In this document: one piece after another, positions 1 to 10,300 of the stretch | How positions within the stretch are numbered: the first letter of the stretch is position 1 | Layout: every line of letters starts with the position of its first letter | Origin: Chitinophaga pinensis | Lineage (GTDB): Bacteria; Bacteroidota; Bacteroidia; UBA4408 | NCBI GenBank assembly: GCA_945872355.1 | Contig: CAMBZU010000006.1 | Location: 1-64,000 of the forward strand | Length of the DNA stretch: 64,000 bases | Reading direction: 5' to 3' | Notes under the pieces: generated by a model | The model's input: the letters and a program-made list of their open reading frames with translations, nothing else | Databases searched by the model: none | What the model was told of the DNA's origin: nothing | Translations under genes and position numbers: made by a program

Positions 1-809
1 TTTCTGGATAGAAATTCAAAAAAACTTTCATTATTTATATTTTCGTGACTTCCTTCCTTTAGTGGTATAATTACTCTTCCGTAGCTCGCATCTAAAATAA
101 TAACAAATGCTACTTTTTCTCCATTTGCCATTAAAGAAACTTTATCTACAGGTATATTTAACCAATGGCGGTCATTTCCAATAGTTACAAACGTAAATGC
201 ATATTTTGATGACTCATAGTGATTTCCTTTAATATAGGAAACTTTATCCGAAATTATACCTTCTATTTCCTTAATTACCAATTGAATACTAATTGACTTA
301 GAGGCAATAGAAATACTTTCAATTTCTTCAATTTTGCTTGATTGATTTTCTTTAATATTTGAAGATTCCATTATTGCACTTTCAATTTTTTCAGGGAGCA
401 ATAACAATTTTTCCATTAGGGAATCTGGAATATTATCTGATTTCTCTGCAAAATATTTAGCAAATTCGTAAAATGCAGGAAGCACACAAGCCTTTCGCCA
501 CTTGGCGTTGGCAAACATACCTGTTTTACCATGCACAGCAAAGTTAGTACACGTTTGAATTACATTTAAAATTTCAATTTCGTTTTGTTCAATAAATGAG
601 GTGTTATGTCCTAAATGAGTGATATAATCACTAATTGTCATTTTATTACTTTCCAACTTGAAGGATATGTGCTGTTGTTTAAACAAAATGGCTAACATAT
701 ACTCTGTACTAATACGTATATTAGATAAGTATGAATGATCTCTGTATTTTTCTTCGGATAAGAAAAACTCATCAATATAATGCGCCAACTCTCCATAATA
801 TTTTTCCAT
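1..809 (-). CDS. Hypothetical protein with HEPN/DUF4145-like N-terminal region, truncated by window start
   Basis: Open frame read by hand from ATG (complement of 807-809), MEKYYGELAHYIDEFFLSEEKYRDHSYLSNIRISTEYMLA..., no stop before base 1; not in the ORF track because it runs off the edge. Contains NVIQTCTNFAVHG. Confidence 0.75.
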   Translation of the reverse strand, partial: MEKYYGELAHYIDEFFLSEEKYRDHSYLSNIRISTEYMLAILFKQQHISFKLESNKMTISDYITHLGHNTSFIEQNEIEILNVIQTCTNFAVHGKTGMFANAKWRKACVLPAFYEFAKYFAEKSDNIPDSLMEKLLLLPEKIESAIMESSNIKENQSSKIEEIESISIASKSISIQLVIKEIEGIISDKVSYIKGNHYESSKYAFTFVTIGNDRHWLNIPVDKVSLMANGEKVAFVIILDASYGRVIIPLKEGSHENINNESFFEFLSR

Positions 810-990
810 AAGTGCTTTTTTTTTATTAATTCTGAATGATTTATTTTATAAAAGTAATTAAATTAAATAATAGGGTAACATTCGTTTTGTCTTAGCTTTT
901 ATTTTATATTTTATTTTTTTTATTATTCCAATAAAAATTTGACCTGTAGTAGCATAAAAATATCCGATAACGTATAATGTAAAGGGATGT

Positions 991-2997
991 TTACTTCCTT
1001 TTATAGATATACTTTTGATTCCCATCATTATACTCTATTGTATTGTCATTAATAATTTTAAAATCAACAGGCACACCATTAAAGTTCGCAACGATATTAT
1101 TTTTCAATACTTGATAACTTGAAACACTATTTAAGTTATAGGTTTCATTAATCCACTTTAATTCATTTTTTTTTGCAAATTCAATGTATTCTTTTTCGTC
1201 TAACTTTCCCTCGTGAAAACGATAATATTTATCAGATAAATTCGATTTATTTACAACTGCTTTCTCTTTATCATAATACTTAGCCACAATTGTTGAAAGT
1301 TCTTCATCAGAACAAGTAAATAGTTGTTTCAAACTAAAAAGGACACTTCCAATCTCCAAGCCTTGATTTTTAAACGTGGCAATAGTTTCTTCAATTGTTT
1401 CTGCCCATTTACGAGAGAAATTATTATATTCTTCAATAGTTGAACGAATACTAACTTTATCAATGAATAGATTTAAAAATACAGTATCTTTTTTTAATAC
1501 TAATAATTCATCATTGATCATTTTATACTTAACTATCTTTTCGCAGGTTATTTTATTACTGGAGGAATTTAATTTATCAGATTTGATGATTGATCGAATA
1601 TAAAAATATTTCACTAAATTATTGTCCTTATTTACCATCATTAGCCCTCTAAAGCTATCTACTTGTATTTCTGGATTATTTATTAACAATATCTCGCAAA
1701 TATTTTCTATTAACCGGCCGCTATTTTTTATTCTCTCTAAAAACTGTTTTTTATTTTTTTCATATCCAGGTAATTCTAATATATTTAAATACTCCAAATA
1801 AGGGTCAACATATTCATCTCCATAAGCAAAATATGATTCATAATTAATTAATGCTTTAGCATAATTGCCTTTTCTTCTATCTGCAACAGCATTCGACAAA
1901 TACTGGGCTCTATTTGATGGTTTGCTAAAATAAATATTTTCTGAATTATTAAACGCTTCACTTAAGTCATCTAGGTTATTCTCGACAGAAGTAACTCTTC
2001 CCGCAACTAAACCTAAATCCTTTCTAAAAAAAAACAGTGAAATACTTATTGAGGCAATTAATAAAAAAGTTGTAAATATTAGTTTCGTGTTTAATCGAGT
2101 GTGTTTTTTTAATTCAGTGCTTAACGTTTTTAATTCTGCGATGTCCAATTTTACAGCTTCATATTCTACCTTAATATTTGAAAGGTATGTTTGGAGCGTT
2201 TTTTCATCTACATTATAATAAATTGATGGATTAACAATTGTCCTGCCGTTATCGTGTGCGATTTGTATTCTAGATATAATTTCACCATAGTATAAGTTAA
2301 GCAATTCAATTTGAGCGTCTGACACTTTTTTATTGTGGGCGATGTTATTTCTTACTATTCGGATATCATTTAAAAAAAATCTGAGAGAATTAATTTTGTT
2401 TTTTGCATAACTTAACCCTTCATTCTGATCAAAAACATTATCGTACGATGTGAAAAACTTTTTATCTAAAAAGAGAGCCGAAAGTTCATTAAAAGATGTG
2501 CCACTTAATATTCCTGTATCATCTGCATTTTTTAACCAATTTTGAATAATTTCTGATTTAAATAACTCTTTAAGCTTTTCAAGAATCCCTTGTCTACCTC
2601 CATTGTGTTCTGTTACTAAAGATCTTATTATTAATTCAAATGCACGGGTTTGTTTAAGAGCAATTGATTCATTGGATTTTAAGGTAATAATTTTAACATC
2701 TAAATCTAAATTAATATTATTACCAACTATACCTAATAAAATGATTACTCGCAACAAGGCTATTTGATAAACATTACCTGTTTCATCTTTGTTTTTTTCA
2801 TAGAATTTAAAACTTGATTCTAATTCAAAAAACAATGGAGCATTTATTCCTAATTTATCACAAATACCTTTTTCTGAATATTTATATTTTAACTTTTTAA
2901 AATCTTCAATTGGATTATTGGTAATATCTTGACTATTTGAATTAATATATTTATTAAGGTCACTTATTTTTTCATAAATCTCTGTATGTATCTTCAT
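991..2997 (-). CDS. Hypothetical membrane-anchored protein; HEPN-like RNNIAH motif, one central TM helix, TPR-like C-terminal part
   Basis: 668-aa ORF; LNDIRIVRNNIAHNKK followed by LIFTTFLLIASISISLFFF hydrophobic segment. Confidence 0.8.
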   Translation of the reverse strand: MKIHTEIYEKISDLNKYINSNSQDITNNPIEDFKKLKYKYSEKGICDKLGINAPLFFELESSFKFYEKNKDETGNVYQIALLRVIILLGIVGNNINLDLDVKIITLKSNESIALKQTRAFELIIRSLVTEHNGGRQGILEKLKELFKSEIIQNWLKNADDTGILSGTSFNELSALFLDKKFFTSYDNVFDQNEGLSYAKNKINSLRFFLNDIRIVRNNIAHNKKVSDAQIELLNLYYGEIISRIQIAHDNGRTIVNPSIYYNVDEKTLQTYLSNIKVEYEAVKLDIAELKTLSTELKKHTRLNTKLIFTTFLLIASISISLFFFRKDLGLVAGRVTSVENNLDDLSEAFNNSENIYFSKPSNRAQYLSNAVADRRKGNYAKALINYESYFAYGDEYVDPYLEYLNILELPGYEKNKKQFLERIKNSGRLIENICEILLINNPEIQVDSFRGLMMVNKDNNLVKYFYIRSIIKSDKLNSSSNKITCEKIVKYKMINDELLVLKKDTVFLNLFIDKVSIRSTIEEYNNFSRKWAETIEETIATFKNQGLEIGSVLFSLKQLFTCSDEELSTIVAKYYDKEKAVVNKSNLSDKYYRFHEGKLDEKEYIEFAKKNELKWINETYNLNSVSSYQVLKNNIVANFNGVPVDFKIINDNTIEYNDGNQKYIYKRK

Positions 2998-3161
2998 AAT
3001 TTTAAGATTTTAATTAGGGTAGTTCCTTTAACATTTTGTAGATTTAGGATGGGCGGGCTTTTTACTATTAATGTTCAAGCGTAGCCGAAAACTCTCGTTT
3101 CCACAAAACTGTCTGCGGCAAACCAAACCCCGTCTATTGTTAATGCGCTGTTAAGTTTTTA

Positions 3162-3716
3162 TTATTTTAATTTGTCAGTAAGCGCAAGAATACCTTGTCT
3201 TGTCCCCTCAAAGTAGTTACCCTTTTTAAATTGTGGTATCAAGTAAGTGTCTATAATTTTTTTTGTTTCTTCATTTGATAACACTTTTTCAATGCCATAA
3301 CCATTTTGTATTCTAATTTTCCGCAATGATGAAGATAATCCAATTAGAATACCATTGTCCTTGTCCTTTTTTCCAACACCCCATTGCTGTGCAATTTTTA
3401 ACATCAAATCGTCAAACGCTTCAGCAGTTGTTTGAGAACTATCAAGTGTTACGATTGCAATTTCAATAGTTGTCTGTTTCTGAACTGCTTTTATTAAAGA
3501 GTCTAATGTTATTTCTTGGTTTTCGGAGAAGATTTTTTCATAGTCGTTGACATAGCCTGTTGGTTTGGGAATGTTGTCTGCAAATTTATTTGAAGTGCCT
3601 TGTATGCCAACAGGGTTATTAACTGAATTATTCTGCTTATCATTCGACTGTCCGCAAGCAAGCATTGCAATACAACTTACTGCTGCCAAGATTGTAAAAA
3701 ACTGTTTCGTTGTCAT
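3162..3716 (-). CDS. TPM-domain lipoprotein
   Basis: Lipobox-like LACGQ; YVNDYEKIFSENQEITLDSLIKAVQKQTTIEIAIVTLDS...GVGKKDKDNGILIGLSSSLRKIRIQNGYGIE is typical of the TPM (DUF477) domain. Confidence 0.85.
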   Translation of the reverse strand: MTTKQFFTILAAVSCIAMLACGQSNDKQNNSVNNPVGIQGTSNKFADNIPKPTGYVNDYEKIFSENQEITLDSLIKAVQKQTTIEIAIVTLDSSQTTAEAFDDLMLKIAQQWGVGKKDKDNGILIGLSSSLRKIRIQNGYGIEKVLSNEETKKIIDTYLIPQFKKGNYFEGTRQGILALTDKLK

Positions 3717-3959
3717 TGTTATCGATTTTTAATGTTTGCAGCTAAATAAATTTCAAACCCAAATACCTTTTAAGTATAATTGTCCAGGTGATATATCAAC
3801 AATGTTATTATTTTGTTGAATACAAGTGTATGATTATTTTTGGCTATTAAAAAATGTAAAATGCAAATTTTAGACTTTATAAAGTCTAAATTATTCGCTA
3901 ATCTAAATTGGTATCAATATCAATAACATCCCATTTTATCAATAAAATTGTTGAAATTC

Positions 3960-4772
3960 TTACAAATTGACACAAGGCAAGCTTTGGTCTTTCCAATCGT
4001 AACCCCATAAAATTGTTTTTAAATGAAGAAGACGGTTCATAAGGAATCTCGGCTGTTCGTAATCTTCTTCTTCCATTTCGAAAATATCAACGCCAAATTC
4101 TAATGCCCAATAGGATGAAATAAAATCCTCATCAGTAATTTTTCCATTTACCCATAATATAGGAATTGTGATGCTGAAGTATTCAAAAAAATTGTAAAGT
4201 ATGTTTACTGCTAATCGTTTTGAAATACCCATAGAATCTACTAAAGGCTGTATATCTTGTATTATTTCATCTGAAATAAATTCAACTTCATTTTCATGCA
4301 TTTCTTCCAAACTTTGGTAGTAATTTAGTCCGAAGTTTTTCCATTTTTCATTAAAAAAGTCTCTTGCTTTTTGAGTTTTATTTAGTTCTAAACTACCTGT
4401 ATCGCTTGATACGTTTAGCCGAAAAAGTCTGTCCCATTGCATTTGATCTTCAAACTCAAGCTCCAAATCCATTTGATGTTCCTCATATTCCATTAAGGTG
4501 GATAAGAGGCAGTAAGCAAAACTTTCGCGCAGTTCTTCTCCCGATAATCTTGCTAACACATTATTGAATAAAATCTCATCTTTACTTTGATCGTTTTCAT
4601 CAGTTTTATAATACTTTTCACAAATATGATTTAAGTCTCTAATTAAATTGCGCGAAATATTTTCAGATAAAATAGGATAAGGCTTCCCATTATGGTTTTT
4701 TAATGTGCTTCCATCTGAACCTAACACTTCAAAGGTGTTTTCTTTGGTTTCTTTTCGTGCGTATATTTCCAT
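3960..4772 (-). CDS. Hypothetical protein, possibly a divergent ATP12-like fold
   Basis: 270-aa ORF; layout (N-terminal beta region with GKPYPIL, then helical YEEH...W...L...LWVNGKITDEDFISSYWALEF) is reminiscent of ATP12 chaperones; weak. Confidence 0.7.
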   Translation of the reverse strand: MEIYARKETKENTFEVLGSDGSTLKNHNGKPYPILSENISRNLIRDLNHICEKYYKTDENDQSKDEILFNNVLARLSGEELRESFAYCLLSTLMEYEEHQMDLELEFEDQMQWDRLFRLNVSSDTGSLELNKTQKARDFFNEKWKNFGLNYYQSLEEMHENEVEFISDEIIQDIQPLVDSMGISKRLAVNILYNFFEYFSITIPILWVNGKITDEDFISSYWALEFGVDIFEMEEEDYEQPRFLMNRLLHLKTILWGYDWKDQSLPCVNL

Positions 4773-4960
4773 GAATTTTATAATTTATTTTATATAGTTG
4801 GTAAAAATAAGGAATTCTATGCAAGCAAAAGAGTCATTTGAATAAATTCTGTCGTAAATATCAAGAACAAGTTGCAATTTCATTAAAATCGTTAATGCAT
4901 ACTATTTCTTTTTCTATTAAGTCTTAAAGTAGGATTTTAAATGAGTTTTGCTTTATTATA

Positions 4961-5088
4961 CCTATTACACTTTCAATTTAGTCCAATTGCGGCCAAGCCT
5001 TGTTGTGCTAGTTTCAAGTTGTATCGGCATTAACCATTGTAAATTTATTAAACAGCTTTGGGCTATTTAATAAATAAAATTGGTATTA
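4961..5088 (+). repeat. Dispersed intergenic repeat, copy A
   Basis: TTTAGTCCAATTGCGGC...TTTCAAGTTGTATCGGCATTAACCATT...AATTGGTATTA aligns with the reverse complement of 29941-30070. Confidence 0.85.
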
Positions 5089-5173
5089 TTTTAAGATTAA
5101 TATTTTTTAAATTGCCAATAGTGTATTATATTTACATTTTTAAGAACGAATAAGTGATTCATAATTACATTAA

Positions 5174-6466
5174 ATGGAACGAAAAATAGCAAAACTATTA
5201 AAAGAATGGAAAGCATCAAAGAGCCGGCTTCCTTTACTTTTGCATGGTGCAAGACAGGTAGGCAAAACCTATACGCTGCTGCAATTCGGAAAATCAGATT
5301 TTCAAAATGTTGTGTATTTAAACTTTGAAAACAATACCGAATTACAGAAAGTTTTTGCCGGTGACATCAGCCCCAAGCAGTTGTTACCACAACTTCAATT
5401 AATTGCCGGCCAATCCATATTTGAAGAAAAAACTCTGTTGGTTTTTGATGAAGTACAAACGTGTGAAAGGGCACTTACTTCCTTAAAATATTTTGCCGAG
5501 CAAGCCCCAACATATGCGGTGGTGGCTGCTGGCAGTTTATTGGGTGTTGCCATAAACCGAGAACAATATTCATTTCCTGTAGGAAAGGTACAAATTGAAC
5601 ATTTATACCCCATGGACTTTGAAGAGTTTTTATGGGCAATGGACAAAAAAGAAGCCGTTGCGATAATTAAAGACTGTTTCAACAATAGAAAAGAATGCCC
5701 TTTGCATGCCCATTTTATGGAGTTATTCAGGCTGTACATTTCGTTAGGTGGGATGCCGCAGGTTGTAAACGAATACCTAAAAAACAAAGACTTCAATTTT
5801 GTAATATCCTTGCAGAAAAACATTTTGGATTCCTATATTTCGGATATGGCAAAGTACGCCAATCCTATGGAAACCGTAAAAATAATGGCCACTTACAACA
5901 GTATCCCTTCTCAATTAGCCAAAGAAAACCGAAAGTTCCAATACAAACTCATTAAATCTGGCGGAAGGGCAAGTAACTATGAAGCTCCACTGGATTGGCT
6001 TAAATCATCTGGTTTGATTGTAAAAGTGCAAAAATGCCATCCGCCACATGTACCTTTAATTGCTTTTGCCTCCCCCGATTATTTTAAAGTGTATTTATCC
6101 GATACAGGGTTGCTTTGCTCCAAATTGGGATTAAATAATCAAAGTCTTTTTATTCAGCCCTTTGATATAATTGGAATTAAAGGCGTTATTGCCGAAAACT
6201 ATGTAGCGACAGCACTTAAAACCAACGGATATGAACCTTATTATTGGGAATCTGAAGGAAAAGCCGAAGTTGATTTTATCATCCAAAACAAACAGGGACA
6301 AATTATTCCTATTGAAGTAAAATCATCAGAAAATGTAAAAGCCAAAAGCTTATCCCTATTTTTAAAGCGTTACCAGCCTGAGTTTGGGTATAAAGTATCC
6401 GCAAAAAATTTCGGGTTTGAAGGGAATGTGTATACGATACCTTTGTATGCTGTGTTTTGTGTTTGA
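5174..6466 (+). CDS. AAA ATPase with DUF4143 domain
   Basis: HGARQVGKTYTLLQFGK Walker A, LLVFDEVQ Walker B, C-terminal ENYVATALKTNGYEPYYWESEGKAEVDFIIQ...IPIEVKSSENVKAKSL (PD-(D/E)XK-like DUF4143). Confidence 0.93.
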   Translation: MERKIAKLLKEWKASKSRLPLLLHGARQVGKTYTLLQFGKSDFQNVVYLNFENNTELQKVFAGDISPKQLLPQLQLIAGQSIFEEKTLLVFDEVQTCERALTSLKYFAEQAPTYAVVAAGSLLGVAINREQYSFPVGKVQIEHLYPMDFEEFLWAMDKKEAVAIIKDCFNNRKECPLHAHFMELFRLYISLGGMPQVVNEYLKNKDFNFVISLQKNILDSYISDMAKYANPMETVKIMATYNSIPSQLAKENRKFQYKLIKSGGRASNYEAPLDWLKSSGLIVKVQKCHPPHVPLIAFASPDYFKVYLSDTGLLCSKLGLNNQSLFIQPFDIIGIKGVIAENYVATALKTNGYEPYYWESEGKAEVDFIIQNKQGQIIPIEVKSSENVKAKSLSLFLKRYQPEFGYKVSAKNFGFEGNVYTIPLYAVFCV

Positions 6467-6904
6467 GAGGATTTATGGTAAAACCACTCTAACATTACAG
6501 ATTGTAGAAATGTTTTTAGGTTTTTTAGATTAACACTTTCCTTTGTAATATTTTAGCTTACATAATAATAAAATAACACGGATAAATTAAAAAAACAGAA
6601 GCCAAATGACAATAAATTCAGATTATAAAAAATTGACCATTGTATCTTTAAAAGAAAATATTAAAGCAATATGTAAGCTTCCCCTCAATTAGTGCCATTC
6701 AAAAATAGAATTTTTATTCCATTCGTCTGTATTCCTTAGGCGTTTTATTGTTTAATGATTGGAGCAATCCAAACTTTAAAAATGTACCTATAATAAATAT
6801 TGGAAAATAAAGTACACTTTTAAATATAATTTGGTTCAAGAAAAGAATTGATTTGGGAGCTTGAAAAGAGGCGATAAAGAGGCTATAAATAAATTTGTGT
6901 GTGT

Positions 6905-7345
6905 TTAAATAATTTCCCTTCTTTTTAATTCATTTTCCACCCCTTCTCTCATCGCTTTTCTAATTTCACTGCTGGACATTTCTGATTGAATTTCATCATT
7001 ATAATGAATTGCTTTTTCAATGTTATCAAAGACACTAATTTCGCTTTCATCATCATCTTTTGAACGTAAAACTTCTGCGTAGTTTTCCTTTTCAATTGCG
7101 ATGAAGGTATTTACCCAATTAATACTATTTTGAGGGGCTTCGTTTTTTATTAAAATTGCCAATTCAAAATACAGTTCTTTTTCAATAATGATATCCTTCT
7201 CAGATAAATGAAGAAATAAATCACAACATTTATCTAAATATTCTAAATTTCTTATCGTTAGATAATCTGAAATATTATTTTCAAATCTTCTATTTCCTAA
7301 AGTAATTGTAACTACATTATTATTGTATATTATTTCGCAAGTCAT
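6905..7345 (-). CDS. Small hypothetical protein, candidate partner of the upstream STAND NTPase
   Basis: 146-aa ORF starting 11 nt after the stop of the 1380-aa ORF, same strand. Confidence 0.7.
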   Translation of the reverse strand: MTCEIIYNNNVVTITLGNRRFENNISDYLTIRNLEYLDKCCDLFLHLSEKDIIIEKELYFELAILIKNEAPQNSINWVNTFIAIEKENYAEVLRSKDDDESEISVFDNIEKAIHYNDEIQSEMSSSEIRKAMREGVENELKRREII

Positions 7346-7356
7346 AATTTAACTTT

Positions 7357-10300
7357 TTATATTAATTTGCACCCCATCCATCCTGGAATCTCACTCTCTT
7401 TGCCCAACTCCTTTGAAAGCCTCAGCGCATTTGCTATCGACTCTTGTTTAGCTTTATCTTTTATACCAACATCATCTTTTCTTATTTCTGCAGATTGAAT
7501 AAAATAATCTAAAGCATTCTTCAGTTCATTTAATGCTTCATAGCACTGAGCTATTTGAAATGCAATTCCTCCTTTTTTTAAAATTGTATATGCTCTTTGA
7601 TAATATTCTAATGCTTCATGATAATTATATAAAGCTATGTAACAATTTCCAATGTTAAAATTTGAAGTTGCCACATCCTCATTATCTGCACCTAAATTTT
7701 TTAATTGAATAAAGAGTATTTTCTGATAGTTAATTATAGCATTTTCAAAATCACTATTTAAATAATAATATCTTCCCAGATTGTAGATGATTGAATTAAC
7801 ATATTCATGTGATGAATCAAAAACACTTAAATAAATATCAAGAGCTTTGTTACAATATTCTATACACTTATTAAAATCATTAAGTTTTTCATAAATTGAA
7901 GCATAATTTGAATATAAATATGCTAGTTCTAATTTGGCAGAGTCATTTTGTATTGCCAATAATATTTTTTCACTTTGATTAAAAAAATTTAATGCACTCT
8001 CAATTTCATTCTTGGCAAAGTAAACAAGTCCAATTTTTCGCAATGTTAATGAGTTATTTGATTCTAATTTATTCGATTCCTGTAAGTATATTAATGCTTT
8101 TTCAAATTCTTCCTGTTCATGGTATATTGAACCTATATTAGCGATAGTAACTGCACTTCCAATTCCATTTATAGATTTATATATAGTGTTAGCTTTCAAA
8201 TAATAATTTATTGCTTCATTTAATTCTCTAAAATGATGGTAAGCAACACCTAAATTGTTATACGCATTTTTCAAATACTGATTATTCTCGCCATACTTTT
8301 TTAAGGATAACTCTATACATTTTTTAAAGCAATCAATAGCTTCTTCAAATTGAGTTTGCGCTATGTAATTCCAACCAAGACTAGTATAAATATTACTAAA
8401 ACCGATGTGATTTATTGGTAAAATATTTAGTGCAATGTCTAAACTTTGATTTAATATTTCGTTTGATTTATCAAATCTGTTCAATAGCCTCATTAATTCA
8501 GCATAATTTGAATTAACTTGAATAAAAAAAAGGTTATGTGTGCCAAGAAGTTTCTTTGTTTTTATTATTAATTCTTGAAATAGTTTTTCAGACTCAATGT
8601 ATTCCCTTTTTTCTAATTTACAACACGCAACACTATTTTGAAAACTTAATTTTTGTTTTTCAAAATCCCATCCTGTTTTATCCTTAATTAAATTTAATCC
8701 TTTAGTAAAAATATCTTCTGCATTTTTTATTCCACCAGAAATTAAATAGTAAGCATCTCCAACATATTCATATAATTTACAATTAGAATAATTGTCCAAT
8801 TTTATATTTGAAATATCTTTTTGAATGTATTCTTCATAAAGTTTAATTGCAGTTCGCGAATCGATTTCTGCTAATTGTTCAATAATTAGTGTTAGAAATT
8901 TAAATTTGTTTTCACGAGAATATTCTTCAAATGATTTTTTAGTTATAACTGTATTTAATTCAACAAGTCTGTCATTTGAATTTAAGGACTCATGACAGGA
9001 AATTCTCAGAAAATCTTGATTGATTGATTCTTTAATATCTGATGAAAGGATTTTATTGTCAAATTGTGTCACTATATCATGTAAATCATTTTTCTTGATT
9101 TCCGCCCGTAAGAATTCTAATATTATCCAATCATTCTTCGTTGGATTCTCTAACAACTTTTCAACTGTAGTATCAACCCCTTGAGATTTCAAAAAATACA
9201 ACAGAGGTGTTACACACAATTCTAACTTTTCTTCTCCTTCATCAATTAATTTTGCAATCAAACCTATTTTCCCTTCTAAGGCTTGTTCACACAAAAAAGA
9301 TTCAATGGCCGATTTTTGTAGTTTGGTTCCGTTATTTAGAATTTCACCTATTCCATCAGAGGTGAGTGTAGAATTTTGTTGGTTTAATTTTGTGCCTAAT
9401 AAATACAATAAAAGTCCTTCTAAGGTGAAACTAACATATACAGTTAAATCTTTTACGTATCTACTTATCCAACCTAAAGTCAATAAGCGTAAATAAGGAG
9501 CACTTGAATTATCATTTAGAAAATAAGATTGTAGGTTTTTATTGTTCAATACATCATCTAACAACAATTCATTTTCGCCTGATTCCCAAACAACATCCGC
9601 TAACAAGTTCATAAAATTTTGTTCTTCATTGGAGAAGGTTGCAAACCAATCTTTCCAAACGTGCAGGTGTTTAGTTCCTTTTTTAGGTAGGTTTTTGCCT
9701 TTATATGTTTCTAAGAATATCCGCAGAATCAATGGGTTGTTAATTTGCAGATACAATCCTCTATCAAAAGTGGCAATGTCATTAAAGGAAAATAAAGGTT
9801 TAAATCTATTTCTATCATTAGCAACATAACTTCCCCAAGCACTCTCCATTTCCTTCATGTCTAATGGCGTTAACCAAAAGGCAAACCCACTTAAACTTTT
9901 TACATGGTCTTTGTTTTCACCATAAATGTATTGCAATTGGTTCTCAGAAAGAACGTAGCGGTCTATATCTATTTTTGTATTGGCTCTGCTAGTAATAATA
10001 AACTTAAGACTTCCTGGTTCAAAGACTTTAGAAATTTCAAGAATTTCTTGCCATATGTTTTCCGCATAGGATGATTCATTTAAACCATCTATTAAAATAA
10101 AAAATGGATCTTCTTGCGTTCCTGCCAATGAAATATATTGGGCTATGTCCAAAGAGAAATCCATATTCAACTGGTAGCATAATTCCTCTTTCAAAGATTT
10201 TTTCTCCATGCGTGATGCACGAATAAACAAACTCATTAAATTGCGTTCCGCATATTGCCGTTGCATTTCAACCAACAAATTGGTTTTACCACTTCCGGCC

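Noticed and set aside
1376-1603. 75-aa plus-strand ORF
   Set aside because: Fully antisense to the well-supported 668-aa CDS; no recognisable features. Same reasoning applied to the other antisense short ORFs (e.g. 5395-5823, 9305-9496, 14246-14464, 15609-15836, 18362-18628, 20808-20993, 24681-25076, 59603-59836, 62055-62357).
3035-3160. Possible integron attC site (GTTAAGT core-like match)
   Set aside because: No matching RYYYAAC partner or proper stem organisation found.
6710-6800. LNNKTPKEYRRME* initially read as an IS3-type transposase C-terminus
   Set aside because: Upstream residues are a hydrophobic TM segment, not an integrase core; no inverted repeats seen.
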